Below are positions 9,063 to 17,921 of a stretch of DNA of 64,000 nucleotides, piece after piece. Numbering within the stretch: the stretch's first letter is position 1; the number at the start of each line of letters is the position of its first letter. The translations under genes were made by a program, and so were the position numbers. This DNA is from Nocardia macrotermitis. GTDB lineage: Bacteria > Actinomycetota > Actinomycetes > Mycobacteriales > Mycobacteriaceae. The stretch covers positions 310,001 through 374,000 of the forward strand of contig NZ_WEGK01000005.1 in assembly GCF_009604405.1 (NCBI RefSeq). Direction: 5' to 3'. The notes under the pieces are model-generated. The model was not told the origin of the DNA, ran no database searches, and was given only the letters and a program-made list of their open reading frames with translations.

Positions 9063-9234
9063 GATCATCCCCTTGCCGGAACTCGAGTGGACATCCGCGC
9101 GCGGCGGTCGTTCGAGTTTATCGTGCCGGGCTCCCGCGGCCACTCTCCGAGGACCCCAAACAGACTGTACGGCAGGGATTCTCACGTCGACAGCATCGTG
9201 TGTGGTAGTGGCGGTCGATTGGCAGCTCAAGGGC

Positions 9235-9936
9235 ATGAGTAGTAGTGTGGTGCTGTACCACTTCGGCACCAAGGACGATCTCGTCGCGGAGTGCTACCGG
9301 TCCGTCATCGAGTTCATGCCGAGACCGGACGACTGGCGTCCCGGTCTGGAGGTGACCGGTTACTGGTGGCCTCGCCGTCCCGAGGGCTGGGAGCCGCCGA
9401 GCGAGGTGGTCGAATTCCTCGAATCCGGTTTCGCGCCGGTATTTCTCGGGCTCGGCAGCCTCATGCTGTCCGAATCGTCGGCGGCTCGTCTGTCCGAAAC
9501 GATCGGCCGCGCACTGCAACTCGCGGGTGTGCGCGGAATCGTCCAATCGGGCGGTGCGGGGTTGAACGTCGCAGATGCCACCACTCTGACCATCGGCACC
9601 TTGCCGCATGATTGGTTGTTCCCCCGAATGGCGGCCGCGGCACACTCCTGCGGCGCGGGCACCACGGCTGCGGCCCTGCGAGCCGGAATCCCCACGATCC
9701 CGATCCCCTTGCCGGGCGGAGACCAGCCCTTCTGGGCGCGCCGCCTGCACGCATTGGGCGCGAGTCCCACCCCGCTCCCGCGTCCGAAACTCACTCCCGA
9801 ACGCCTGGCCCGAGCCATCGACGACGCACTCGCAAATCCCGTGTACCGCACCGGCACACAGACTCTGGCCGCCGGAATCACCGAGGAAAACGGCGCTGCG
9901 ATCGCCGTGGACGTCATCGAAAAGCTGCTCGGTTGA
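9235..9936 (+). pseudogene. Chimeric remnant: TetR HTH fragment joined to C-terminal half of a glycosyltransferase
   Basis: An open frame of 233 codons from ATG 9235. The first ~20 residues (MSSSVVLYHFGTKDDLVAE) are the end of a TetR DNA-binding domain. The frame then passes directly into FMPRPDDWRPGLEVTGYWWP and the nucleotide-sugar-binding half of a UGT/sterol-glucosyltransferase-type GT1 enzyme (PVFLGLGSLM, AAAHSCGAGTTAAALRAGIP, PGGDQPFWARRL). Both source genes lack their other halves: no TetR ligand domain and no acceptor-binding N-terminal half. The best reading is a deletion fusion that happens to stay in frame; a functional chimera is unlikely. Confidence 0.75.
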
Positions 9937-10072
9937 ACACATTTCGGTGCACGACAACGGCCGACATTGCGGCCGATGTGGTGGAATGCGAGGAAAGCGG
10001 AGGTGCTGGAGCTTAACAGGCTTTGGTTGGAAGGAAGCTCCTCCATGGCCTCGCAGAATCCAGCGTATCAGA

Positions 10073-12208
10073 TCACGCCGGGACGATCTCGCCCAGATAC
10101 CCCGGTGTGATCACGGTGGATCCGTCCGGAAGTTCCTGCGGCACTTCCATTCCCACGTACGTCACCGGGCCGCCCGCGGGATCGGGCGCACCGATCCGCG
10201 CCCCGGTCAGCTCCGCCAGGTAGCGGATCGTCAGATACTTCCGCCGCAGGATCGAGCCGACCAGGTCGGATGTGCTGATGTGATTGTCCTCGACTTGGTT
10301 GCCATCCTGCTCTCCGGTGAGGTGTAGATGTGTCGACAGAGCCACCCACTCGTTGCCGGTACGTACGAACACCATGGGCAGCGCGACACGACCCCGCCCG
10401 CGCAACCCGGATTTCATCCGCACCGTGCGCGGCTCGAACGGCGCACCCTCCTGCTCGGCGGTGCGCAGCATGTACCCGAAGAACGACTCCGCGACCTGCC
10501 CGAACCCCTCGCCCGAAAAGATGTTCACCTGCGGAATCACGATGTCGCAGGGGACCTTCGACAGATCGAGATCGATGAACTCCGACGCGCCCTCGGGCGC
10601 CTCGATGACATCACCGGAGTGACTGCCGCCGACCGCGGTGAGGTTCGTGTAGGACAGCCACTCCGGATTGCCGAAGTCCGCGTCCAGCATGAGCGCCGAC
10701 AGATCGAAGTCGGTGGTCTGCCGCGCTTCTCGCCAATACACGAAGAACCGCAACAGATTTCCGGCGATCGGCAGCCGGGACCCGCGCGGCAGTGTGCCGA
10801 ACCCGTCGGCAATCGCTTTTCCGGAGATCGGCAGGGCGATATCGAGCACGTCGGGCGCGACCACCCAGCGTCGATCACCGAGCCGGGTGCGCAGTTCGGC
10901 ATCCAGGATTTCCCGGAGTTCGGTCAGGATCGCCCCGGGGATCGGTTCGCGCTGGTCCGGGGCGATGTGGCCGCGGGCACTCTGGTTGATGAACACACGC
11001 CGCTTGCCCGGGGCCTCGCGATTTTCCAGATGCTCACGCAGAGAAAGCAATACGCGTCCGGAGACCTGCCCCGCGACGGCACCGATCTCGGCCGTGACCG
11101 TGGGCAGGTCGCGCTCGTTCGCCGATCGGAGCAGCCGGTCCGCACTGCGGAACAGCTGGCCCGGCGCGTTCCGCAGCAGTCGCGTCGCACCCGGTACGTC
11201 ATCGCGTGTCAGGAGATCCTCGACCCGTGCGGCGAGCGACGGTGCGGACTTCTGACCACGCGCCACCGCGAATACATCGGCCGCGTGCGGCAAGGCGAAT
11301 TCGTGCGGATGCAGCCGCTCGCCCAGTCGTTTCCAGCGTTCCGCGTACCGGTTCACATCGCCCAGCGCGGCCGGGTTGGCCTCGACGACGCCGTTCAGCG
11401 CGGTCAGCAGCGTGCGACGGGCCCGGCGCGGAAAACCGCCGAACCGCGTCGGGCTCGCCAGCGTGACATCGCCGTCCGATATCGCGCACGCCAACCGCAG
11501 CACGTCGGTGACGGTATCGACCAGCAGCGGCGCACCCAGATCCACGCGCACCCGGTTGATCAGGGCGCGGTTCTCCCGGATCGGAATATCTTGTGGCTGA
11601 ACATGATCGAACGCGCAGAACTCGGCCAGCGCCGTCAACGCGGCACGATCGTCGTCGTTGCCCGGGATGGTCGCGGCGGCCAGCGCGCCGTACAACTCGC
11701 CCGCTTCCGAGGAGGGATCGCCACCCGCCCGCAATACGGTCACCCGGTCGGCGGCGTCCTCCACGAACCGCTCGTGATGATCCAGCATTTCGAGGTAATC
11801 ATGTTGGTAGCGACCATATTTCGGCAGACTCAACAGATTCAGCGTGCCGATCCGAGCATCGGCGGCAACCTGCGCGGCGGCTTCCGGATCGGCCAGCGCC
11901 TCGAGCAGGCATTCGGTCCAGAACTCGACCGTATCCGGGACGCCGCGCGGAAAGTCCCGGAAGTACACATTGTGCTCGACGTGATCCCCGACCATGCGAC
12001 GAACGGCACCCAGCGTCCCGACCGCGATATCCATGACGAATCCCGAATCACGCTGGGACAGTATGGAAAACAGCTCGGACGAGAGTTTGAATCCGGCCGA
12101 CATCAACACTGCGTCGAACTGACGCACCACGGCGGCGGCGTCACCCGACGGCCCCTCTGGCACGGGCACGCGGAGCGTGCGCCGAACGACCAGGTCGTTG
12201 ATGTCCAT
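10073..12208 (-). CDS. Large protein with C-terminal TerD-like domain
   Basis: 711 residues, soluble, no signal peptide. The C-terminal third has the TerD-type pattern DFDLSALMLDADFGN, GGSHSGDVIEAPEGASEFIDLDLSKVP (written in parts: GGSHSGDVIEAPEG, SEFIDLDLSKVP), VIPQVNIFSGEGFGQVAESF. The N-terminal two thirds are helical and unrecognised. The architecture recalls the MXAN_6230/SCO0854 group of large TerD-associated proteins, although no RING-type cysteine cluster is visible. TerD domains belong to tellurite/stress and phage-response systems, often calcium-binding. It stands alone here with no other ter genes. Confidence 0.7.
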   Translation of the reverse strand: MDINDLVVRRTLRVPVPEGPSGDAAAVVRQFDAVLMSAGFKLSSELFSILSQRDSGFVMDIAVGTLGAVRRMVGDHVEHNVYFRDFPRGVPDTVEFWTECLLEALADPEAAAQVAADARIGTLNLLSLPKYGRYQHDYLEMLDHHERFVEDAADRVTVLRAGGDPSSEAGELYGALAAATIPGNDDDRAALTALAEFCAFDHVQPQDIPIRENRALINRVRVDLGAPLLVDTVTDVLRLACAISDGDVTLASPTRFGGFPRRARRTLLTALNGVVEANPAALGDVNRYAERWKRLGERLHPHEFALPHAADVFAVARGQKSAPSLAARVEDLLTRDDVPGATRLLRNAPGQLFRSADRLLRSANERDLPTVTAEIGAVAGQVSGRVLLSLREHLENREAPGKRRVFINQSARGHIAPDQREPIPGAILTELREILDAELRTRLGDRRWVVAPDVLDIALPISGKAIADGFGTLPRGSRLPIAGNLLRFFVYWREARQTTDFDLSALMLDADFGNPEWLSYTNLTAVGGSHSGDVIEAPEGASEFIDLDLSKVPCDIVIPQVNIFSGEGFGQVAESFFGYMLRTAEQEGAPFEPRTVRMKSGLRGRGRVALPMVFVRTGNEWVALSTHLHLTGEQDGNQVEDNHISTSDLVGSILRRKYLTIRYLAELTGARIGAPDPAGGPVTYVGMEVPQELPDGSTVITPGYLGEIVPA

Positions 12209-12308
12209 CGGCTGATCCTCTGATTCCTGTCGGAGCTGTTCCCGAACCGGTCGAGGCTATCCGTCGAAGTCGATGCCGACCAGCCGTTTTCGCCGGGAAT
12301 CCGCCTAA

Positions 12309-12604
12309 CGCAGCAGCGGGGCCGGGGTCGTGCTCGGGGTGCCGATGTTCATGCTGATGCCCGGCGGCAGTGTGTGGCAGGCGGTTTCGGGCAATCGGTG
12401 CGGTTCATCGCGGTGTCGGTGGTGAGTGCACGCGTCGTATGGGGGCTATTCGGCGGCACCGCGCCGTTCATCGCGACCTGGTTGATCGACGTCACGGGGA
12501 ACAGTCTCGCGCCGGCCGGTTACTTCGTGGTGTGCGCGGTGCTCACGCTGGGCGCGGCGTTGTTCGTGCGGGAGACCAGAGGGATCGAATTGCCGGTGGA
12601 CTGA
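12309..12604 (+). pseudogene. Frameshifted 3' remnant of an MFS transporter
   Basis: Two adjoining frames read as the last membrane segments of a metabolite:H+ symporter. Frame one (from 12309) gives GVVLGVPMFMLMPGGSVWQAV. The frame starting around 12374 continues VRFIAVSVVSARVVWGLFGG and ends YFVVCAVLTLGAALFVRET. The usual first ten helices are absent, and a stop codon (12306-12308) closes the frame upstream. It is a decayed fragment between the TerD-like gene and the IclR gene. Confidence 0.65.
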
Positions 12605-12639
12605 GGTGGTTCCGGACGTTCATGAGGGGACGTCCGGGC

Positions 12640-13320
12640 CTACCCGGTGCCGATCTCGCGTACCGCGTCCAACAGCGGCTGGCGCGCGTGCTGCACGGTG
12701 GCCTCGCGATTGGTGACGATATTGATCGCCGCGAGGCCACCCCAGCCCGGCAGCGGTGCGGCGATGGCGTGCGCACCGGCATTGAGTTCGCCGTGTGTGG
12801 TGATGAAACCCTCGGTGCGCGCGGTCGCGACCCGATCGGGCTCACCGGGGCGGGGTGGACCGGCGGCGAGCGCGGCGACCCCGCCCGCGCCCCGGTCCAG
12901 TGGATCGCGGTTGCCGAGTCGGTAGGAGAAGCGCGGGCCGTCGCTCGGCGGTTCGGCCACCAGCGTGGTGATCGCGTAATCGTCGACGATCTCGACCAGG
13001 GAGGCGGTCGCGTCGACGGTGCGGGCGAGACGTTCCAGGACGGGTTCGGCCACTTCGCGAAGTCGGGGGCGCGCCAGGCCGAGCAGATCCGGGACCGCCG
13101 GTCCGATCCGGAACGCGCCCGCGTCGTCCCGCACGGCGAAACCCGTGCGCTGCAACGAGATCAGCAATCGCGTGGTGATGGAACGATGCAGTCCGCACGC
13201 GGTGACGACCTGCGCGGTGGTCAGGCCGTCGGGATGACGGCTCAGTTCGACCAGTACCGCCAGACCGCGTTCCAGCGTCTGCGCACCATCGGTGGGTTCA
13301 GCGCGTGTCACGGGGGTCAT
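12640..13320 (-). CDS. IclR-family transcriptional regulator
   Basis: 226 residues. The N-terminal winged HTH is visible as TLERGLAVLVELSRHPDGLT, then VTACGLHRSITTRLLISLQ. A C-terminal effector domain follows (RFSYRLGNRDPLDRGAGGVA, TEGFITTHGELNAGAHAIAAP). IclR proteins commonly control aromatic-acid catabolism. This one lies 84 bp downstream of the 13405-14256 gene and near the hmgA-fah operon, so control of homogentisate degradation is the likely role (inference). Confidence 0.9.
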   Translation of the reverse strand: MTPVTRAEPTDGAQTLERGLAVLVELSRHPDGLTTAQVVTACGLHRSITTRLLISLQRTGFAVRDDAGAFRIGPAVPDLLGLARPRLREVAEPVLERLARTVDATASLVEIVDDYAITTLVAEPPSDGPRFSYRLGNRDPLDRGAGGVAALAAGPPRPGEPDRVATARTEGFITTHGELNAGAHAIAAPLPGWGGLAAINIVTNREATVQHARQPLLDAVREIGTG

Positions 13321-13404
13321 TGTTCACTTCCGGTTCGGTCGTGTGATCTTCGGTCGGGGTGCGGGTGTCGGGTGGCTGTGCGGTTTGCCCACGGCGGGAT
13401 TCGA

Positions 13405-14256
13405 TCATCGGGGTGAGGCTGACGGGCCGGGTCGGTTGTCGAGCAGGCCGAGCGCCGCAAGATCTTCGTAGGATTCGGCGAGGCTGCACGAGCCGTAGGA
13501 GACGAAGAGGGTTCTGGGGTTGGTGTCGCCCAGTGCGTTGGTGAGGGCGGTGGGGTTTCGCTCGGCGAGAATTGTTGCGAGTGAGTCTGTTTCGGCATTG
13601 TCGAGGGCGGATGCGGTGGCGCACAGGATGTTGAGGAAGCCGTGGTGTTCGAAGCCGGTCTCAGGGTCCGTGTGGCGGATCGCATTGTGCAGTCCCGCAG
13701 TGCATTTGAACGGTGTGGTGTGGCGGGCAGCGTCGTGGATCCAGGTGGCGAGTTCGGATTCATCGGGGAAGGCATCGGATTGGGTGCCGCCGGTGCGGAA
13801 TTTCAGGCGGAGATCGTGGGCGGCGATGGCGGCGAGTAGTTCGGGCCATTCCGGGTGGGTCGGGCGCGGTACTTCGATGTGGGTGGTGATGCCGCGGCGG
13901 TCGTGGTTCGCGATGGTGGTGACCTGCGGAATCAGGGGTTCGGATCGGTCGAGTTTGACCTCGAGTGCGCGCACTGTCACGCGGAGGTCGTCGGCTGTCT
14001 CGATCGTTTCGGCGAGGGCGTCCGGGGTGGGGACGACGATGCTCACCGGTAGGGGTTCGGGAAACAGGTCGGGCGTCGCGAGTTGTGCGGCCGCCGCGAG
14101 GTCGCCGGTGCCGAGCACGAACGGGCCCGCCAGCGCTTCGTATCGCGAATTCCGTTGTGCGGCATGGGCGATGATCGCCTCGGGTAGCGGCAGGGATCCC
14201 GGCGGGAAGATCGCGGCGTCGTCGACGAGGGCGGCAAAGACGTTCGGGATTGACAT
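13405..14256 (-). CDS. Unknown conserved protein beside the homogentisate operon
   Basis: 283 residues, not assigned to a named family. It begins NVFAALVDDAAIFPPGSLPL and contains LEVKLDRSEPLIPQV, LRLKFRTGGTQSDAFPDE, ATWIHDAARHTTPFKCTAGLHNA and GFLNILCATASAL. The last three blocks look like an alpha/beta barrel enzyme with conserved Lys, His and Cys. No signal peptide is present. It is divergent from hmgA with 87 bp between the starts, so a link to tyrosine/phenylacetate breakdown is likely but unproven. A hexamer TACAGT lies 7 nt upstream of the ATG, suggesting a leaderless transcript. Confidence 0.75.
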   Translation of the reverse strand: MSIPNVFAALVDDAAIFPPGSLPLPEAIIAHAAQRNSRYEALAGPFVLGTGDLAAAAQLATPDLFPEPLPVSIVVPTPDALAETIETADDLRVTVRALEVKLDRSEPLIPQVTTIANHDRRGITTHIEVPRPTHPEWPELLAAIAAHDLRLKFRTGGTQSDAFPDESELATWIHDAARHTTPFKCTAGLHNAIRHTDPETGFEHHGFLNILCATASALDNAETDSLATILAERNPTALTNALGDTNPRTLFVSYGSCSLAESYEDLAALGLLDNRPGPSASPR

Positions 14257-14263
14257 GGGTCAC

Positions 14264-14269
14264 ACTGTA
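14264..14269 (-). promoter_or_regulatory. -10 hexamer TACAGT, leaderless start of the 13405-14256 gene
   Basis: On the minus strand TACAGT is followed by seven bases (GTGACCC) and then the ATG at 14256. This spacing puts the transcription start at or next to the A of ATG, and no ribosome-binding site is possible. Confidence 0.55.
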
Positions 14270-14282
14270 GCGCATTATGGTC

Positions 14283-14296
14283 GATAATAGGTTATC
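14283..14296. promoter_or_regulatory. Candidate operator in the hmgA divergent promoter
   Basis: GATAA-TAGG-TTATC is a perfect 5-bp inverted repeat, flanked on the outside by GGTC and GACC halves. It lies in the AT-rich gap between divergent genes at 14256 and 14344. It may be the binding site of the nearby IclR regulator; this is inference. Confidence 0.4.
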
Positions 14297-14343
14297 TAGT
14301 GACCGTTTATAGAACATTCATCCGTCGAGTATCGAGGTGAGGT

Positions 14344-15543
14344 ATGGCGTACTACCGACGCGTGGGGGAGGTTCCGGGCAAGCGGCACACGCAGTTTCGC
14401 GACAGCGCGGGTGCGCTCCGGTACGAGGAGCTGATGGGTGAGGAAGGGTTCAGCTCGGATTCCTCGCTGCTGTATCACCGGACGGTCCCCTCGGCGATCG
14501 TGGGCAGCGAGATCTGGGAGCCGGGGGAGCAGTCCACCGTCGCGAACCATCCGATGAAGCCGCGTCATCTGCGGCTGCACGAGCTGTTCGCCGCTGGTGA
14601 GAGCGGTGTGGACACGGTCACCGGGCGGCGGCTCGTGCTCGGGAACGGGGATGTGCGGATCGGGTACGTGGTGGCCGATGCGGTGTCGCCGTACTACCGC
14701 AACGCGATCGGCGACGAGTGCGTTTATGTCGAATCCGGGCAGGGTGTGGTCGAAACCGTATTCGGCGTATTGACCTACCGCACAGGCGATTTCGTTGTCA
14801 TTCCGCGTGCGACGACGCATCGCTGGGTGCCCGAGGGGCCGAGCCGATTGTACGCGATCGAGGGGAACGGTCACATCGCGCCGCCGAAGCGTTACCTGTC
14901 GCGTTTCGGTCAGCTGCTCGAGCACGCGCCCTACTGCGAGCGGGATCTGTACGGGCCCGGACAGCCGCTGCTGGTCGAGGGGGCCGACGTCGAGGTGCTG
15001 GTGAAACATCGCGGGTCGACCGGGATCGTCGGCACTCGTTTCGTCTACGCCGACCATCCGTTCGATGTCGTGGGCTGGGACGGCTGCCTGTATCCGTACA
15101 CGTTCAACGTCGAGGACTTCATGCCGATCACCGGTAAGGTGCACCAGCCGCCGCCGGTTCACCAGGTCTTCGAGGGCGACAACTTCGTGATCTGCGCGTT
15201 CGTGCCGCGCAAGGTCGACTACCACCCGCTGTCGATTCCGGTGCCCTACTACCACTCGAATGTGGATTCCGACGAGGTCATGTTCTATGTCGGTGGCGAT
15301 TACGCGGCCCGCAAGGGTTCCGGGATCGGCATCGGGTCGGTGTCGCTGCATCCCGGCGGGCACGCGCACGGTCCGCAGCCCGGGGCGATGGAGGCTTCGG
15401 TCGGCGTGCAGCAGGTCGATGAGCTGGCGGTGATGGTCGATACGTTCCGGCCGTTGGAACTCGGTGCGGGCGGGACCGCTGTTGATGATGGTGTCTATGC
15501 GTGGTCCTGGGCCGGGCGGAAGCTTGTGGAGGTAACCCGATGA
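14344..15543 (+). CDS. hmgA: Homogentisate 1,2-dioxygenase
   Basis: 399 residues. This non-haem iron enzyme opens homogentisate to maleylacetoacetate in tyrosine breakdown. The conserved C-terminal cupin with the iron ligands is visible: PVPYYHSNVDSDEVMFYVGG, then SVSLHPGGHAHGPQPGAMEA. The start ATG at 14344 follows GAGGTGAGG. The stop overlaps the ATG of fah (ATGA), so the two enzymes are made together. No maleylacetoacetate isomerase gene is visible next to it; that step may be glutathione-independent or encoded elsewhere. Confidence 0.95.
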   Translation: MAYYRRVGEVPGKRHTQFRDSAGALRYEELMGEEGFSSDSSLLYHRTVPSAIVGSEIWEPGEQSTVANHPMKPRHLRLHELFAAGESGVDTVTGRRLVLGNGDVRIGYVVADAVSPYYRNAIGDECVYVESGQGVVETVFGVLTYRTGDFVVIPRATTHRWVPEGPSRLYAIEGNGHIAPPKRYLSRFGQLLEHAPYCERDLYGPGQPLLVEGADVEVLVKHRGSTGIVGTRFVYADHPFDVVGWDGCLYPYTFNVEDFMPITGKVHQPPPVHQVFEGDNFVICAFVPRKVDYHPLSIPVPYYHSNVDSDEVMFYVGGDYAARKGSGIGIGSVSLHPGGHAHGPQPGAMEASVGVQQVDELAVMVDTFRPLELGAGGTAVDDGVYAWSWAGRKLVEVTR

Positions 15544-16736
15544 CCGCCGCCGAACGTCTGGCAGCTCCGGGCTTCGATATCGATCATCTGCCGTACGGAT
15601 CGTTCTCGACGGCCGAGGATGGTCCGAAACTCGGTGTGCGACTGGGGGATCACGTTCTCGGGGTCGCGGCGTTGCTGGCTCGCGCCGATGCCGCGCCCGA
15701 GGACATCGCGGCTGCGGATAATGCGAATCTCGACGGTCTGCTCGCGTGTGATCGCGCTGCCTGGGATCGGGTGCGCGCCGGGATCATTCGTGCGTTGACG
15801 GACTCTTCGGTTACCGAAGCCATTGTTGCCCAGGCTGTTCCGATCGATCAGGTGACACTGCACCTCCCGTTCACCGTCGCCGACTACGTCGACTTCTACG
15901 GCAACGAATTCCACGCCTCGAACGTCGGCCGGATCTTCCGTCCCGGACAGCCCCCGCTGACCCCGAACTGGAAGCATCTCCCCATCGGCTACCACGGCCG
16001 CGCGGGCACGATCGTCCCCAGCGGCACCGACATCCCGCGCCCCAAGGGCCTGCGCCCCGAACCCGGAGGCCCGCCCACCTTCGGCCCGAGTCGTCGCCTC
16101 GATATCGAGGTCGAGATGGGCTTCGTCCTGGGATCCCCTGTCCCGCAAGGAGAAATCGCGCTCGCGGCCGCCGACGACCACATCTTCGGACTGGCCCTCA
16201 CCAACGACTGGTCCGCCCGCGACATCCAAGCCTTCGAGTACGTCCCCCTCGGCCCCTTCCTGGCCAAATCCTTCGCCACCTCGATCTCCGTCTGGGTGAC
16301 CCCGCTCGCGGCCCTCGACCGCGCCCGCGTCACCCCACCCGCGCGAGACGTCCCGCTTGCCCCCTACCTCGACGACTCCGCAACTCCCGCTTGGGCTTTC
16401 GATATAGAGATCGACGTGATCCTCAACGGCGAAGTCGTCTCCACCGCCCCCTACAACACGACCTACTGGACCGCGGCGCAAATGCTGGCCCACATGACCG
16501 TCAACGGCGCGGGCCTACGTCCCGGCGACTTCTTCGCCAGCGGCACCATCTCCGGCCCCGATCCCAACCAGCGCGGCTCCTTCCTCGAAATGACCTGGGG
16601 CGGAAAGGAACCCCTGTCGCTCGCCGACGGCACCGAAATAGGCTTCCTCCGCGACAACGACGAGGTGACCCTCCGAGCCCGAACCGCCGCGCTCACCCTC
16701 GGCGAAACCACCGGCCGCATATTGCCTTCTCGCTGA
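15540..16736 (+). CDS. fah: Fumarylacetoacetase
   Basis: 398 residues. It hydrolyses fumarylacetoacetate to fumarate and acetoacetate, the last step of the pathway. Family motifs are in place: ADYVDFYGNEFHASNVG, LPIGYHGRAGTIVPSG (catalytic His), DIEVEMGFVLG (metal-binding acids), NDWSARDIQAFEYVPLGPF and GTISGPDPNQRGSFLE. The start ATG overlaps the hmgA stop and is preceded by GGAGG. It is followed by a strong terminator at 16746-16783. Confidence 0.95.
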   Translation: MTAAERLAAPGFDIDHLPYGSFSTAEDGPKLGVRLGDHVLGVAALLARADAAPEDIAAADNANLDGLLACDRAAWDRVRAGIIRALTDSSVTEAIVAQAVPIDQVTLHLPFTVADYVDFYGNEFHASNVGRIFRPGQPPLTPNWKHLPIGYHGRAGTIVPSGTDIPRPKGLRPEPGGPPTFGPSRRLDIEVEMGFVLGSPVPQGEIALAAADDHIFGLALTNDWSARDIQAFEYVPLGPFLAKSFATSISVWVTPLAALDRARVTPPARDVPLAPYLDDSATPAWAFDIEIDVILNGEVVSTAPYNTTYWTAAQMLAHMTVNGAGLRPGDFFASGTISGPDPNQRGSFLEMTWGGKEPLSLADGTEIGFLRDNDEVTLRARTAALTLGETTGRILPSR

Positions 16737-16745
16737 ACCTGATTC

Positions 16746-16783
16746 GGGCTCCGACAAGACACGAACGGGTCTTGTCGGAGCCC
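16746..16783 (+). terminator. Terminator hairpin after fah
   Basis: A perfect 15-bp stem: GGGCTCCGACAAGAC (16746-16760) pairs with GTCTTGTCGGAGCCC (16769-16783) across an 8-nt loop. A short T-containing run (CATTTCTCCTT) follows. It closes the hmgA-fah operon. Confidence 0.85.
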
Positions 16784-16984
16784 CATTTCTCCTTCGGACG
16801 CTCTGCGCGGTTCGTATCTGCGAGTCGATCGCACCTGCTCGATCAACCGCGATGTCCCGCCAATCCCGCCTTGCTTCATACGCAAGATCGCATGTGCTTA
16901 CGGCAAGATCCCCGTAGTCTCGGTACAGGGTCGTTCCCACAACTCGGGAACGTCGAACGACCAAGCTACCCAAGGAGATTCGCG

Positions 16985-17434
16985 ATGTCCCGCATGAAGA
17001 ACCCCGCCCGCATCCTGCCCGACACCCAGCAGGCGATCCAATCCCTCACCGTCGCGACCCGCAGCGGCGGCGTACCTGAATCCACCCTCGAACTCGTCCA
17101 CATCCGTGCGAGTCAGATCAACGGCTGCGGCTTCTGCGTCGACAACGGCTCCCGCTCGGCCCGCAAGAACGGCGAATCCGCCGACCGCCTCGCCGCCGTC
17201 GCCGCCTGGCGTGACACCCCCTACTTCACCCCCGCCGAACGAGCCGCCCTCGACCTGGCCGAACACGCCACCCGCCTTGCCGACCGCCCCAACCCGGTCC
17301 CCGACGAGGTCTGGTCCGCCGCGGCCGCCCACTACGACGAAAAGGCCCTGGCCGCCCTCGTCGTCTCGATAGCCACCACCAACTTCTTCAACCGCATCCT
17401 CGTCACCACCAAGCAGATGGCCGGGGCCTGGTAA
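16985..17434 (+). CDS. AhpD / carboxymuconolactone decarboxylase-family protein
   Basis: 149 residues. The peroxidase-like CxxC motif is in ASQINGCGFCVDNGSR, and the helical CMD fold continues as FTPAERAALDLAEHAT and ALAALVVSIATTNFFNR. Members reduce peroxides through the paired cysteines. The start ATG 16985 is preceded by AAGGAGA. It is a single gene with its own upstream region after the fah terminator. The exact substrate is unknown. Confidence 0.9.
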   Translation: MSRMKNPARILPDTQQAIQSLTVATRSGGVPESTLELVHIRASQINGCGFCVDNGSRSARKNGESADRLAAVAAWRDTPYFTPAERAALDLAEHATRLADRPNPVPDEVWSAAAAHYDEKALAALVVSIATTNFFNRILVTTKQMAGAW

Positions 17435-17525
17435 GCGCGCGGATCGCGACTGCCTGTCCGGGTGGCGTCTTCGCGGGTCATCCGGATTCGGGGCGGGTTG
17501 TTGTCGGACGGATGGGGCACGGTTC

Positions 17526-17556
17526 TTGACAACCTACAACCAACTGGTTGTATATT
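17526..17556 (+). promoter_or_regulatory. Promoter with overlapping 18-bp operator palindrome
   Basis: TTGACA (17526-17531) and TATATT (17551-17556) frame a palindrome TACAACCA-AC-TGGTTGTA (17535-17552). The palindrome fills the spacer and overlaps the -10. Binding of the ArsR repressor here would block RNA polymerase. The -10 ends 6 nt before GTG 17563, so the mRNA is probably leaderless. Confidence 0.78.
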
Positions 17557-17562
17557 TGTCCT

Positions 17563-17919
17563 GTGACCGAGTTCGACGAGGAGGACAGGGCGGATGCTCT
17601 GTTCCACGCACTCGCCGACCGGACCAGGCGCGACATCATGCGCAGGGTGCTGGCCGGGGAGTATTCGGTCTCCGCGCTCGCCGCGAAGTACGACATGAGT
17701 TTCGCGGCGGTGCAGAAGCATGTCGCCGTCCTGCAGAAGGCCGGGTTGCTCACCAAGCGGCGTGACGGCCGCGAGCAGCTGGCCAGCGGCGACGTGACGG
17801 CGGTGCGGTCGGTGGCATCCATGCTCACCGAGCTGGAGCAGGTCTGGCGTGGCCGCATCGCGCGCATCGACGAACTGCTCGCGTCCGACCCCACCTCGCA
17901 CACCGAACCCAAGGAGTAG
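17563..17919 (+). CDS. ArsR-family repressor
   Basis: 118 residues. The winged HTH reads DALFHALADRTRRDIMRRVL, then SVSALAAKYDMSFAAVQKHV and VLQKAGLLTKRRDGREQLAS. No metal-binding Cys cluster is seen; the protein belongs to the group that pairs with SRPBCC/AHSA1 proteins. GTG 17563 is chosen because a -10 element lies 6 nt before it; TTG 17548 is an alternative. It is followed after 2 nt by the SRPBCC gene, and it probably represses both through the palindrome at 17535-17552. Confidence 0.92.
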   Translation: MTEFDEEDRADALFHALADRTRRDIMRRVLAGEYSVSALAAKYDMSFAAVQKHVAVLQKAGLLTKRRDGREQLASGDVTAVRSVASMLTELEQVWRGRIARIDELLASDPTSHTEPKE

Positions 17920-17921
17920 CA

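Noticed and set aside
10328..12223. A 631-codon plus-strand frame opposite the TerD-like gene
   Set aside because: Composition is Arg/Gln/His-rich with no domain; the minus-strand frame has TerD-type motifs.
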